Shown here: one piece after another, positions 1 to 8,725 of the stretch
Position numbering within the stretch: the first letter of the stretch is position 1
Layout: each line of letters opens with the position of its first letter
From: Desulfomonile tiedjei DSM 6799
GTDB lineage: Bacteria; Desulfobacterota; Desulfomonilia; Desulfomonilales; Desulfomonilaceae
Direction: 5' to 3'
DNA: 64,000 nucleotides
Assembly (NCBI RefSeq): GCF_000266945.1
Contig: NC_018025.1
Location: forward strand, 3,910,001-3,974,000
The notes under the pieces: generated by a model
Told to the model about the DNA's origin: nothing
Databases searched by the model: none
The model's input: only the letters and a program-made list of their open reading frames with translations
Made by a program: the position numbers and the translations under genes

Positions 1-163
1 GGTCTTGGGGTACATTACAGAATCCACCTCCTACGAGTGACTCACAGGCTGCTATCACCTGTTCAGGACCGATGGAGGACATGCACGGATGCCCGGGTAA
101 CGGGCACTCGCACATGCACGGTTTTTCGTGGCAAGGCAAATACTTATTCTCACCTTCCCTCAC
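1..163 (-). CDS. Partial Cys-rich ORF at the left edge
   Basis: A minus-strand frame is open from a GTG at 163 (in-frame stop at 176-178) to the left edge, at least 54 codons. It contains a dense cysteine run reading roughly CHEKPCMCECPLPGHPC, with CxC and CxxxxGHPC spacings that could bind zinc. An ATG at 115 is an alternative start. No convincing ribosome binding site precedes either start, so the assignment is weak. Its position directly after the last phage gene would make it another small phage gene. Family unknown. Confidence 0.3.
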   Translation of the reverse strand, partial: MREGENKYLPCHEKPCMCECPLPGHPCMSSIGPEQVIAACESLVGGGFCNVPQD

Positions 164-211
164 ATTCGTAGTGCGTCACTCTTGTGAAAGGTCCGAGACA
201 TCACCATGCGA

Positions 212-598
212 TCAGCGATAGTCTCCGGGCCAGGGATGACGGACTTTAATTTCGTTTCTTCTGTCCAGCCATAATTGGCGGGAGTCGCCGTCGCCTTCAT
301 AGGCAAAGAACATACCGTCAGATTCCTGCCGATAGCATTCGGCTCGAACAGATCGTATTTTGTCACACTGAAATTGCTTTAGACGACTCCACTCTTCCTG
401 GTTGACGAGCATCTTAAGAGCGAGGGCGCTCGGATCGTTTTCCAGGTCGATCCTCAAGAAATCGGAGAACTCCTGGGGAAGATTTTTGGCCGCCTCCATT
501 TTTGCGAGATTCTGCGAACTGAGGCTTCCTCTGATTTCGCCCTCGTACATCCCTCCATTCCACTGAATTCCAAGCGCCTGACAAACTGAAAGAATCAT
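212..598 (-). CDS. Phage-region hypothetical protein (128 aa)
   Basis: The frame is open from 631, but the ATG at 598 has a good Shine-Dalgarno (GAGAGGGG just upstream) and avoids overlap with the preceding tail gene, which stops at 609. The protein is soluble and mixed in charge, with a helical middle (residues 30-75) and no signal peptide or membrane segment. I do not recognise the family. Its place immediately downstream of a large tail or adhesin-type protein is where phages keep tail-fibre assembly or small accessory tail genes, but nothing in the sequence proves that. Confidence 0.6.
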   Translation of the reverse strand: MILSVCQALGIQWNGGMYEGEIRGSLSSQNLAKMEAAKNLPQEFSDFLRIDLENDPSALALKMLVNQEEWSRLKQFQCDKIRSVRAECYRQESDGMFFAYEGDGDSRQLWLDRRNEIKVRHPWPGDYR

Positions 599-608
599 GG
601 ATCCCCTC

Positions 609-2477
609 TCAGATTTCGATGCTTCCCACAAGGCTTGCTTTGGTCAATCCTCCGGGAAAAGAGTTGTAGTAGCGTACAGACTGTTCCATTTGGGATTCAA
701 CCGAGATCAAAGGAATGTAGTAGTGCACGCCTTCAGAAAAGAAGTCTTTAATGTAGCATCTGGCAGGTATTGAGGACGAAAAGACCGGAACGAGTAAGCA
801 AGTCTCAGGCGGAGCCATCGAATCCATGCCTATGGCAGTGGTGAGGCGAAAATTGCTCGTAGAATTGAACGATACGCTAAACTCCAAATACACCTGACTA
901 CCGTCCAATAGCGCAGCATATACTTTGTAATCGCTTCCTGAAGCAGGAATCCACATTTTGCCGGTGAATGCCGGTTCGTACGTCTCTGCTGCAAAAGGAC
1001 ACCATTTTCCGAAGATTTTCTTCATCCCTCGATAGGCAACTCCGCGCCAATCCATGACATCAATGGGTCCCTGAAACGTGCTCCTATGGTTGAAGGCGTA
1101 CATGATTCCAAGGAAAAGGCAGGATGGATCGTCGGATTTCACCTCAACTCCCTGGCTAACCGCTCTTTTCGTTTCAGAGGCATCGAGCCGGAGCGAACCT
1201 TCTTGGAGACTCAGGTAGACGCTGAACAATGTACCGGCCGTCAGGGCTTCGCAGTTGAGCGTAATACCGGATTCAGGGATATCGAAAAATCCGGTTTGCG
1301 GCAGGTACACGCCTTTTCCCGACTGTCTGCCGTACATCAACTGCGGAACGTGATTCTGGGTGGAATTCAACACCACGTTCATCAGCGCCGGCTTGTTCTC
1401 CTGAAGCGACTGAGTCCATGTGTTTCCGTCGTTCTCCTTCGATTCACAACCGTCCGGGAACATGGATGCTGGATTCGTGTTCCACCTCCGAACGGATAAT
1501 CGCGCAGTCGCTCCGACCTCACCGGAAAAAACCAGCCACACTCTCTTCCCGCGCCAGAGTTGGACCGGTTGAAACGTATGCCTGATCCAGACGTCCGCAG
1601 CCACACCTGTATTTATCGATCCCAGCGACTGGATTATCTGACCGGGAACGGTCCTGTTTTCAGCTTCGAAGAGGTGGATTTCCCCCAGAGCCGTATACGC
1701 TGCCGTGCCGTTTCTATCAGTTATTTTCCATTTGTAATGCCGATACGCCGCCGCATTCCTGACATGATAATCGCGAGCGCTTGTGGACCCGGTATCGTTC
1801 TCAAAATTCCAAGGAGTGGAACCGACTAATTGAGTCCAACCGACATCAGTATTATACGCTGGAGATACTTCATTTGAGCCCCAAAAAGTGAATGCTCGTG
1901 GATATGCTCTTACATTGATGTCTGCATTGCTGAAGGAAACAAAGCGAAATCTGTTAATAACCCTGGCATCGCCTGCACCAAGATCGATAGCCCAATAAAT
2001 GGGTGCAAATGATGTTGGAGCCGCATTTGAACGGAATCCGACGTCAGTTGCAGTGGAGCCGTCCATTGCCTTAAACGCTTCAAAACCTGCTGCTTCAGCG
2101 TTGGCATTATTGCTGTCCCGAGCGGTGACAACATATGGAGAGGGCGCATTGTTGGAAGTCATCACCAACGGCACCCTTGCAGTCAGTCCGTTGAGAAGTC
2201 CGTTTGGCTCCAGAGAATATCCATCGTCTTCACAAAGGGCAATGTTTACTGACCCACCGCTTCCCGCGCCGGTTACGTAAAGGCTCAACGAACTCAGAGC
2301 GAAGTCGATTTCGGGAACAAAAGCAATCGCCAGTTTGTGATTGGCAGAAGCCAATGCCACTTCCCGATCGCCTGATGTCTGCATGTACGCAGGAGGAACC
2401 CATAAACTTCCCGTCTTTTGCGAAGCGACGAGTTGGGCTTCCGAAGAAAGGCCGGAGGTCGAGACCATGCTACCCAT
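609..2477 (-). CDS. Phage tail/adhesin-like protein with discoidin-type domain
   Basis: A 622-residue protein, low in charge and rich in Ser, Gly, Asn and aromatic residues, as expected of beta-structured virion proteins. Residues of about 110-275 resemble an F5/8 type C (discoidin, galactose-binding-like) fold: an AFKAMDGS motif, IYWAIDLGAG, then a YRHYKWKITDRNG stretch and GEIHLFEAEN at the end. The rest shows no family I can name. In this order (after capsid and two small virion proteins) it is probably a tail, neck-fibre or host-recognition protein that binds surface glycans. It ends 10 nt before the next gene start. Confidence 0.65.
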   Translation of the reverse strand: MGSMVSTSGLSSEAQLVASQKTGSLWVPPAYMQTSGDREVALASANHKLAIAFVPEIDFALSSLSLYVTGAGSGGSVNIALCEDDGYSLEPNGLLNGLTARVPLVMTSNNAPSPYVVTARDSNNANAEAAGFEAFKAMDGSTATDVGFRSNAAPTSFAPIYWAIDLGAGDARVINRFRFVSFSNADINVRAYPRAFTFWGSNEVSPAYNTDVGWTQLVGSTPWNFENDTGSTSARDYHVRNAAAYRHYKWKITDRNGTAAYTALGEIHLFEAENRTVPGQIIQSLGSINTGVAADVWIRHTFQPVQLWRGKRVWLVFSGEVGATARLSVRRWNTNPASMFPDGCESKENDGNTWTQSLQENKPALMNVVLNSTQNHVPQLMYGRQSGKGVYLPQTGFFDIPESGITLNCEALTAGTLFSVYLSLQEGSLRLDASETKRAVSQGVEVKSDDPSCLFLGIMYAFNHRSTFQGPIDVMDWRGVAYRGMKKIFGKWCPFAAETYEPAFTGKMWIPASGSDYKVYAALLDGSQVYLEFSVSFNSTSNFRLTTAIGMDSMAPPETCLLVPVFSSSIPARCYIKDFFSEGVHYYIPLISVESQMEQSVRYYNSFPGGLTKASLVGSIEI

Positions 2478-2480
2478 TAA

Positions 2481-2801
2481 TTACCTCCAGGCAAAGATGC
2501 TCATGTTGCAGGTACCCGATGGAGAAGCCACATGCACAAAAGTCTGCCCCGACTCGGTGATAACAGGCAAGATCCAACTGGTTCCCTGTGAGGTCAATCT
2601 GGCAGTTTCCGAACCGCTTAACGTACCTCTTACATGCAGCACTTCAGTACCGGATTCCACATGAAGCATTACTTCCTTGAAATCCGTGAGAAGAGCCACT
2701 CCGGTCATGCTCGTCCCAAGATTTACGATGCGAGTGGTGAATAATTCGGAGCCCCGATCTGTCAGGGCATGTCCGTTGTCATCACGAGGAACGGGTTTCA
2801 T
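2481..2801 (-). CDS. Small virion-like protein (106 aa)
   Basis: A 106-residue Thr/Ser/Val-rich protein with alternating hydrophobic residues suggesting beta strands. It ends 3 nt before the start of the 622-residue tail protein and begins 13 nt after the end of the 108-residue neighbour, so all three are probably co-transcribed. No domain recognised. The N-terminal piece (RDDNGHALTDRGSELFTTR) resembles the start of short phage structural proteins that repeat in tandem, but this is only an impression. Confidence 0.5.
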   Translation of the reverse strand: MKPVPRDDNGHALTDRGSELFTTRIVNLGTSMTGVALLTDFKEVMLHVESGTEVLHVRGTLSGSETARLTSQGTSWILPVITESGQTFVHVASPSGTCNMSIFAWR

Positions 2802-2814
2802 TCGCTGTCCTTCC

Positions 2815-3141
2815 TTATGCAGCAGTTCCGCCGAAGACCGCCCATGCGTACAAGCCGCCTGCCACCGGTCCGCATGTCAGGAAAATCGACTGGCCCGCAT
2901 TGATGGTTACAGAATCCAGATCATGAGGGAATCCGTTGGGACAAGCCACAGTCTCGTTTCCGGACGATCCGTTCACTACGGCTATTTCCACTCCGTTCAA
3001 CTCCCTGGACGGTGAAGGCAATGTTACGGTTCCGCTGACAGCGGCAAAAAACCAGCCGAACACTTTACAGTCGTGCTCCGACAGCGTGACGTTTCCGGAA
3101 ATCTCCAGAGGATTCCATTGAGAAGGTGAATCGCACCTCAT
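2815..3141 (-). CDS. Small virion-like protein (108 aa)
   Basis: A 108-residue protein rich in Gly, Val and Thr, with predicted beta strands and three cysteines. It lies between the major capsid gene and the 106-residue protein, a position often occupied by a head decoration or head-tail connector protein. The family is not recognised. Genes on both sides are on the same strand with short gaps, consistent with a virion gene operon. Confidence 0.5.
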   Translation of the reverse strand: MRCDSPSQWNPLEISGNVTLSEHDCKVFGWFFAAVSGTVTLPSPSRELNGVEIAVVNGSSGNETVACPNGFPHDLDSVTINAGQSIFLTCGPVAGGLYAWAVFGGTAA

Positions 3142-3227
3142 ATCGATTCCTTTTTATTTCAGGAGATCGGTTATTCCTCTCCTGCATTGAGTGTTTTTGC
3201 GAAGAGTCTTCCAGAGGCATCAAGAAA

Positions 3228-4445
3228 TCATGAAGTGGGAAGACCGTGAATCATGCCGATATTCTGCCTTGGTCCGCGAACAACGACTCCGTAGGTCTGG
3301 AATGAAATCAACCAGCGCTGATATCGACCCTGGGTGGGGATTTCCTTTCGATCCATCCGGTCGTTTGCAAAGTACCCGTAACTCGTTGCAGCAAAGTTCA
3401 CGAGTAGGAGGGTGTCGGGTCGCATATACCTGTCGGACAGAATGGGAAAACTCTTGCCGATTTTTGCGTCGAAGGTATCGACGGAGAATCCTACATTTTT
3501 ATCGTCTTTTTCCATGCGACGGTAGGAAATATCAAAATCGTGAATATACTGATGCGTCAAAGGATGACAAACCAGCCACCAATCGCCGGTATTGTAATCG
3601 GCGTTCTCGTCGAGCCACAAGTGTCGAGCGAGATCGTCCAGGTCGGTCTTGGTGAGTGCGGAGCCGTTCTTATTGACGAATACCTGCGGATTGGAAAGCT
3701 CGCTTTGCGTGATCACCGGCCAGGTTGAGATGCCGCACATAGTCGGCTCTTCGGTCTTGTTGCCGTACACGAAATCCGTGCCGTCATGATATGGTCTGGA
3801 CCTGAGCACAGCATAGGCGAGCTGACGCCTCAGCTTTTCCAGTAGAGCGGAAATCTGGTGCTCGGTTTCATTTGCAATGATTTCATACCGGGTGTTCTTG
3901 CGAGTTTTCGGTATCTCAAAAGTCTCCGCGTGAATCTGAGTTCCTACTTCCCGAAAAACCCTGTCAAGAGATCGAGGATCGGATGCATCCCGGTAATCGG
4001 ACCACACTTCCGAGATGATATCCCACCCGATGGATTGGGCATCGTCACTCAGAGTCGTGTTGCCGTACGCTGCTACCGTCGCGGTCAGCCCATCAAGGGA
4101 TGACACTTTCACCTGCACTCCGTCACTCGGTCTTTCCAGTATGGTTCCCGGCCGGATTACTTTGCGGGCAGACTCCGCATTGGCTGCAGCTCCGAAGAGA
4201 TTCCCGGAGATCGTCATAAGATTGCCGTCCAATTGAGCGGTAACCTGCGAGGGATAACCCCATTCTTCCATCCAGCGGACAACCGGCCCCGCAACTGACG
4301 GGCCTACCGGTATTTTGGAGAGCACATCACTTTTGCCCTGGACTACCTTGTCCAATCCCATGAGAAGGAACTTCTGCAACTTGCGTTCGGAAACGGCGTC
4401 TCCTTGAGTCCAGAGCTTAAGAAAATCACTGACATTACCAGACAT
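3228..4445 (-). CDS. Major capsid protein, SU10/DUF5309-like
   Basis: A 405-residue soluble protein with the features of the SU10-type (DUF5309) major capsid family: an N-terminal segment, a central helical stretch with ALLEKLRRQLAYAVL, a GTDFVYGN motif near the middle, and a C-terminal part with a DFDISYRR motif and an acidic, aromatic end. It would assemble the HK97-fold phage head. The start at 4445 has an AGGAG about 12 nt upstream. It follows the scaffold-like gene, the usual order in this phage type. Confidence 0.7.
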   Translation of the reverse strand: MSGNVSDFLKLWTQGDAVSERKLQKFLLMGLDKVVQGKSDVLSKIPVGPSVAGPVVRWMEEWGYPSQVTAQLDGNLMTISGNLFGAAANAESARKVIRPGTILERPSDGVQVKVSSLDGLTATVAAYGNTTLSDDAQSIGWDIISEVWSDYRDASDPRSLDRVFREVGTQIHAETFEIPKTRKNTRYEIIANETEHQISALLEKLRRQLAYAVLRSRPYHDGTDFVYGNKTEEPTMCGISTWPVITQSELSNPQVFVNKNGSALTKTDLDDLARHLWLDENADYNTGDWWLVCHPLTHQYIHDFDISYRRMEKDDKNVGFSVDTFDAKIGKSFPILSDRYMRPDTLLLVNFAATSYGYFANDRMDRKEIPTQGRYQRWLISFQTYGVVVRGPRQNIGMIHGLPTS

Positions 4446-4521
4446 ATCAATTCACTCCTTATGCATTCTCGCTCATACAGTTTGATAGAACTACATGGGC
4501 CGCGCTGTCTTCAGCGCATGC

Positions 4522-5289
4522 TTAGATCTTCCTTTTGCGCAGGCCGGCAAACATTTCATCAAGGTTTTTTGCTTTCTTCATAGTCCGTTCAAAGTCTTTT
4601 TCCTCATCGCGGGATTCATTCGTTTCCCCATCACTTTCAACCGCTGAGCGATTCCGGATATCTTGTGCGGCTGCCGAACGTCGTTTGAGAACGAGATCGT
4701 TCTTCTCTTCTACTTTCCGGAGAAGCTCCGCAGCCTCATTTGCATGCAATCCTTTGTCCCGGATCAGGAATTCCAGTTCATCAGCATATGGCTTCAACCC
4801 GGAATTGCTTGGGCGGGAGAGAAACTCTTCAAGCAGTTTCCCAAAATTCCGCTCTTCCTGAAGCGCTTCATCAATCATCTCATCTATGGAACGCAACGAT
4901 TCCTCCTGAGCCCGTCGAATCATGAGTGCGGTAGCCCGCACCGGATCCGACTGATAAGCAGACCTCATTTCCTGGATGAATGCGTCGTCGTCTGCTTGTT
5001 GAGAAAGGACATTCCCTTCCTGATTGGCGTGTTCCAGCAGAGAGCGATATCGTTCGGCCTCCTGACTCTTCTGTTGAGCGATCAGGACAGCGTTCTTGTA
5101 CGCTCTTAGGATTTCCTCACGATCTGCTGAATCGATTCCTCCAGGATCGTGCGATTGGAGCGCCTGTTCTCCTCCGCTCTCTCCGACTTGTGGTTCTGTG
5201 AATTCCGTCGAATCGATCGAAGCGTCTTCCACAGGGCTCTTCTCTCGTCTCTTCAAGCGTTCGGTCTGTGCCATTTCTGTGAGATCCAC
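4522..5289 (-). CDS. Scaffold-like acidic coiled-coil protein
   Basis: A 255-residue, very charged protein with long stretches of Glu, Arg, Lys and Gln and no Cys or membrane segment. Residues 60-230 look helical and coiled-coil (many EEILRAY, EAERYR, LLRKVEEK type heptads). The C-terminus is basic and short (FAGLRKRKI), as in phage scaffolding proteins that contact the capsid. Its place directly upstream of the major capsid gene supports a scaffold role. Identity rests on composition and gene order rather than a recognised motif. Confidence 0.55.
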   Translation of the reverse strand: MDLTEMAQTERLKRREKSPVEDASIDSTEFTEPQVGESGGEQALQSHDPGGIDSADREEILRAYKNAVLIAQQKSQEAERYRSLLEHANQEGNVLSQQADDDAFIQEMRSAYQSDPVRATALMIRRAQEESLRSIDEMIDEALQEERNFGKLLEEFLSRPSNSGLKPYADELEFLIRDKGLHANEAAELLRKVEEKNDLVLKRRSAAAQDIRNRSAVESDGETNESRDEEKDFERTMKKAKNLDEMFAGLRKRKI

Positions 5290-5309
5290 TGTTCCTCCTG
5301 GCTCCAGTG

Positions 5310-5597
5310 TTATTGGTTCCGTGGCCGGGCTTTAAGCTGTATTCGGTCAAGACGATTGAGAACAAGATCGATTCCGGCCACAAAGCCCCGATTGAATTCC
5401 AGGTTTTTGTCTCTATCGAGACACTCCATGATTTTTATGAACTGCTCCCGTTTCAGCATTTCCACGAATGCCGGAAGAAACTGATATTGCCAGGACGGAC
5501 TTGCTGCGCATTCAACGAGCTTGTCCTCTATTTCCTTTTCCGAATCATCATCCCAACCGTCTCGGAACAGGAGATATTCTTTGTAGAATACTGACAT
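5310..5597 (-). CDS. Small phage-region protein (95 aa)
   Basis: A 95-residue acidic, aromatic protein ending 20 nt before the scaffold-like gene. It reads as mostly helical with no signal peptide. Family not recognised. Its location between portal and scaffold genes suggests a head-assembly accessory protein, but there is no direct evidence. Confidence 0.5.
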   Translation of the reverse strand: MSVFYKEYLLFRDGWDDDSEKEIEDKLVECAASPSWQYQFLPAFVEMLKREQFIKIMECLDRDKNLEFNRGFVAGIDLVLNRLDRIQLKARPRNQ

Positions 5598-5689
5598 AGC
5601 CTTCTCCCTGATGAGTTGGTGGCAATGTGTTGATCGACCCGGACCCGTCAGACACCTGGTGTCGTGTATCCATTCGGCTATACGTGGGG

Positions 5690-5776
5690 AAAATCCCCCC
5701 TACCCCCCTTTATAAAGGGGGGGTTAAGAAGCAACTCGAAATTCTCCCCTTAGTGAAGGGGGGTTAGGGGGGATTT
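5690..5776. repeat. C/G-tract inverted repeat
   Basis: Two arms of about 20 nt, AAATCCCCCCTACCCCCCTT (5691-5710) and its near-perfect complement at 5756-5776, enclose a second small G/C tract hairpin (CCCCTTTATAAAGGGG). It lies in the 240-nt gap between the portal gene end and the 95-residue gene. Such poly-C/poly-G inverted repeats are common as dispersed intergenic repeats in many bacteria. It would form a strong cruciform or RNA hairpin. Confidence 0.7.
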
Positions 5777-5836
5777 GGAAAGTTGAAAGGACTGTGATCC
5801 GAGAAAAGATTCTCTCTACCCCGAGTAACTGAATCG

Positions 5837-7792
5837 TTACGCTGTCGCAGACAAACTCTGCATTTGCAGTAGTTGCGCCACAGCATTGGCGTCAGTCGGC
5901 TCATCTCCCATGGGACCGCCTCGTTCCACTAATCCGTGAGGACGACCCTGCTCCCGGTTGACACCTCCAGCGGAAGTCTCGCCAGCCTCCGACATGATTC
6001 GTTCCGTCGCTTCTGCAGGTAGTCGAGTGAGAACTCTTTCTGTGCCGTCGATGCCCAGAAGTTCGAGATACCTTTTGATCATCTCTGAAAAGGAGATTTG
6101 GATTCCTTCCTGTGCAAGTACCGGTTGGAAACGTACCAGAGTGGGCAAGACTCGCTCTATACTTTGCGCCTTTGCAATTCGACTCGCATCCTGGCGAGTG
6201 AGGGTAGCGACAACCTTGTATCCTCCGGATTGTATTTCCGCGGCGGAAACCACCAAAGGAACGTCTTTTCCCGCTGCATTTCGGACCGTGATGGTCTGGT
6301 CGTCAAGCAGGAATTGTTGCAGCATGGAGAGTGCTATGCTGCCAAGAGGCTCGAGAAAACTTCTTGCGAACAAGTCTGTCCGGGTTCCGAAAGACGCCAT
6401 CCCTGCTTGCTGGAGAATATGAGCTTCCGTTGCTGTCTTTGCACCGCCGAGAGTCCCGAGAGTCGTTTCCGTTATCCCGGTTCGCTTTTCCAGAAGATCG
6501 TTCAGATACTCAATGAGAAAATTGACTTCCTGTTGAGGGAAATGAAGAGGTGGAAAAGGCTGAATATCTGCAGGATCGTCGACGGTCCATACTTTGCCGG
6601 GATAAACCACATCACTATCGGTACTTATTTGCCGTGCAGCGGAAGATCCTCTGCGAACGATAAGTTGCGAATTTGCCGTCAGCCGCGCATTGTCCTGGGA
6701 TTGGCTCACGAATTGTGAAATTGAGTGAATAAGATCCAAATTGCTTTCAACGGCTCCCATGCCGAGGGGACCCGGCAGCGGAGTGTACTGAGCGGATACA
6801 AAAGGCCGCATTCCCGACCAGAGAACCGGACCTTCAGTCACTCTGACAAGGATCCCGTCTTCCGGAGTGTCCGAGCCACGTTCCGTTATGAGGGTGCATA
6901 CGCATTCTTTCGGGCCGTCCTTTGTAGGAACTGAGCCGTGCCACTCCCAAAGGGTCAGTTTCCGGATTTCATCGCCTTCCAGGTAATCGCTGTCCGGATC
7001 GTGGGCAAGTTCGGAATCACTCCGAGCATTTTCCTGAGCAGCTTTCTTCCATCGAGCATCGAACTCGTCTCTATTGAAATTGTACACACCCTTTTCAAAC
7101 TGATCGACGACGTACTCATACGTCTTGTCCACACGATGGCCTATGCCACTGTGTCGCTGCACGTCATTATGAGTAGCGCTCCAATCCAGGAGCATTCGAT
7201 CGAGAGGAATCACCTGAATAACGGGGCAGTCGTAAATCTTTTCCCTGTTTTCGACAACTTCTAGAGACTGATGGAACCACTGACACCTGGTCACCCCCTT
7301 GGAGTACCAGAATATCTTTGCATACACGGTTCCGTAGAGAATTAGCTGCTGGAGCGCTTCATAAATCCTTATATGAATCCGGCCTTCCTCAAGGCGCGAA
7401 AGCAGCAATTCCTGCAACTTGTACGAAGTTGGAAACTGAATGTCATCCGATACGGTAACCTGTCGGTCTTTCGGAAGGATTGTCAGCCATTCAGGGCCAT
7501 TGAAAATTGCCTGATACGCCCTGTCCGTCCAGTTGTCCACAATATAGGAGGGAGAAACGACTATGTCGGCCTGCCAGCGATCCTTTCCCGGAGTGCTGCG
7601 CTTGCCCAGCCCGACACGACTCTGAGTAGAAGGGACCGGTGCACCGCTCCACGCATTTAACTCCCGGCGGTTATGGTACAGGTCTTCGAGCAGCTTCCAG
7701 CGATCGACCTTGCGATGCACAAAATCATGCGCAGCTTTGCACCAGGACGTTACGTATTCGAAAATTTCGTCTTGTTTCCGGGTCGGGTTCAA
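5837..7792 (-). CDS. Phage portal protein
   Basis: A 651-residue protein with the look of tailed-phage portal proteins that form the dodecameric DNA-entry ring: an N-terminal region starting with a long helix, a central mixed region, and a helical crown/stem region with a GGAKTATEAHILQQAG motif (about residue 450), where portal families carry a conserved TATE/A-type helix. The C-terminus is Gly/Pro-rich and Gln-rich. The start is a TTG at 7792 with GAGAGGA 5 nt upstream, better than any nearby ATG. It should be followed by scaffold and capsid, as seen; the terminase expected upstream is missing. Confidence 0.8.
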   Translation of the reverse strand: MNPTRKQDEIFEYVTSWCKAAHDFVHRKVDRWKLLEDLYHNRRELNAWSGAPVPSTQSRVGLGKRSTPGKDRWQADIVVSPSYIVDNWTDRAYQAIFNGPEWLTILPKDRQVTVSDDIQFPTSYKLQELLLSRLEEGRIHIRIYEALQQLILYGTVYAKIFWYSKGVTRCQWFHQSLEVVENREKIYDCPVIQVIPLDRMLLDWSATHNDVQRHSGIGHRVDKTYEYVVDQFEKGVYNFNRDEFDARWKKAAQENARSDSELAHDPDSDYLEGDEIRKLTLWEWHGSVPTKDGPKECVCTLITERGSDTPEDGILVRVTEGPVLWSGMRPFVSAQYTPLPGPLGMGAVESNLDLIHSISQFVSQSQDNARLTANSQLIVRRGSSAARQISTDSDVVYPGKVWTVDDPADIQPFPPLHFPQQEVNFLIEYLNDLLEKRTGITETTLGTLGGAKTATEAHILQQAGMASFGTRTDLFARSFLEPLGSIALSMLQQFLLDDQTITVRNAAGKDVPLVVSAAEIQSGGYKVVATLTRQDASRIAKAQSIERVLPTLVRFQPVLAQEGIQISFSEMIKRYLELLGIDGTERVLTRLPAEATERIMSEAGETSAGGVNREQGRPHGLVERGGPMGDEPTDANAVAQLLQMQSLSATA

Positions 7793-7934
7793 TGTGTCCT
7801 CTCATTCCGGTAGATTCGATAATGTGCGTACCGCATTCGTTCTTTTCACGAAATACTTGTTGTTTCCTAAGTTTGAATTGCTAACGGGTCTGATAGGTTT
7901 GCTCTTTTAACTCGTCCTCGTGTAGAGGTCGGTT

Positions 7935-8174
7935 TCAAAGCTCGTCCCGATCTTTTTCATCGAATGCACACAATGGGGCGGAGAGTTGTTGTATAATCTT
8001 GTTTTTGGCGATACGCATGATTTGTTCGCGAGACATATTTTTTCCGTTGTCCGGATGCTCGGTGTCAAACATGTGCTTACTTATCGCCATGCTTTCTGAT
8101 TCTTTCCTGATCATGCGAGAAAGTTTTCGATGTTCAGGCAAACTCATCCCGGTATACCTTGCAAGTTGTTTCAT
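7935..8174 (-). CDS. Small hypothetical protein (79 aa)
   Basis: A 79-residue basic, helical protein (SLPEHRKLSRMIRKE, SREQIMRIAKNKIIQQ) with no recognised domain. It ends 142 nt before the portal start, on the same strand. It might be a phage head-assembly or regulatory protein, or a remnant of the lost upstream part of the prophage. No clear ribosome binding site precedes the ATG at 8174, so confidence is limited. Confidence 0.4.
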   Translation of the reverse strand: MKQLARYTGMSLPEHRKLSRMIRKESESMAISKHMFDTEHPDNGKNMSREQIMRIAKNKIIQQLSAPLCAFDEKDRDEL

Positions 8175-8725
8175 GCAGATACTCTATTGCTTGTTATGTA
8201 TCGACTCAGTTCAGAATCGAGTAGATAACGCTAATATGTGAGGAAGGAAGATGTCAGTTCACAAACAAGAAGCCTCATGGCACACTTTGAGAGCATTGAT
8301 TGATCATCGTGTATAATGTAATTATCTCAAACAAGATTAGCCTCGTCAACTATTCGTTGAGAAACCTGCTTCAACCTTTTCAATCGGCTCATACCATTTC
8401 GCCAATAAATTTGATAAAACCGAGAGGCCGGCAGGGACGCCGGACCCTACCATCAGCCGGTAGTGGCCGTGCCTCCGTGCCGGCCAAAATTGCATTTATA
8501 AAATGCGAATAGGTATCAGACACATTCTTTTCCACTTGGGAAGATTCCGGAGAAAAAACTTCGCGCTGCCGCCGCCAAAAAGCCCAAATTAGTGAGTAAG
8601 CAGGAATAAAATGCTTGCCAGAGCGGAAAAACACTATTCATTCGATTCAAAAACTGCTAGTTCTGCACAAATTACATGGATGCGGTCTGAGCAAAATCCA
8701 TATCCGCGCATGTGAAAGGAGTTGA
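8175..8725. other. Prophage-host junction, no clear gene
   Basis: About 550 nt without a convincing gene separate the minus-strand phage block from the plus-strand glycosyltransferase. A 21-codon plus-strand reading frame at 8251-8316 has a good purine-rich ribosome binding site but no recognisable product. A copy of the dispersed repeat family lies at 8426-8485. The region is AT-rich outside that repeat and probably contains divergent promoters, which I cannot place with confidence. Confidence 0.5.
8426..8485 (-). repeat. Dispersed intergenic repeat, copy 1
   Basis: Contains both modules of the family: GGCAGGGACGCCGGACCCTACC and GGCCGTGCCTCCGTGCCGGC. Here the first module precedes the second, the reverse of the order in copies at 17145 and 34779. 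Each module can form a short GC hairpin. Confidence 0.75.

Larger units (their letters stand above)
1..8174 (-). mobile_element. Prophage structural-gene block (remnant or edge)
   Basis: Nine or ten minus-strand ORFs lie in the usual head-to-tail order of a tailed phage: small protein, portal, small protein, acidic scaffold-like protein, SU10-type major capsid, then decoration or tail proteins. No terminase large subunit lies upstream of the portal, where it is normally found; the next gene to the right is a host glycosyltransferase on the other strand. No integrase, lysis or replication gene is visible either. The left edge of the window cuts the block. I read it as a truncated prophage, or one whose packaging genes were lost at the right boundary. 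Confidence 0.75.

Noticed and set aside
8389-8634. 81-codon minus-strand frame
   Set aside because: It crosses a dispersed repeat copy and has no ribosome binding site or family.
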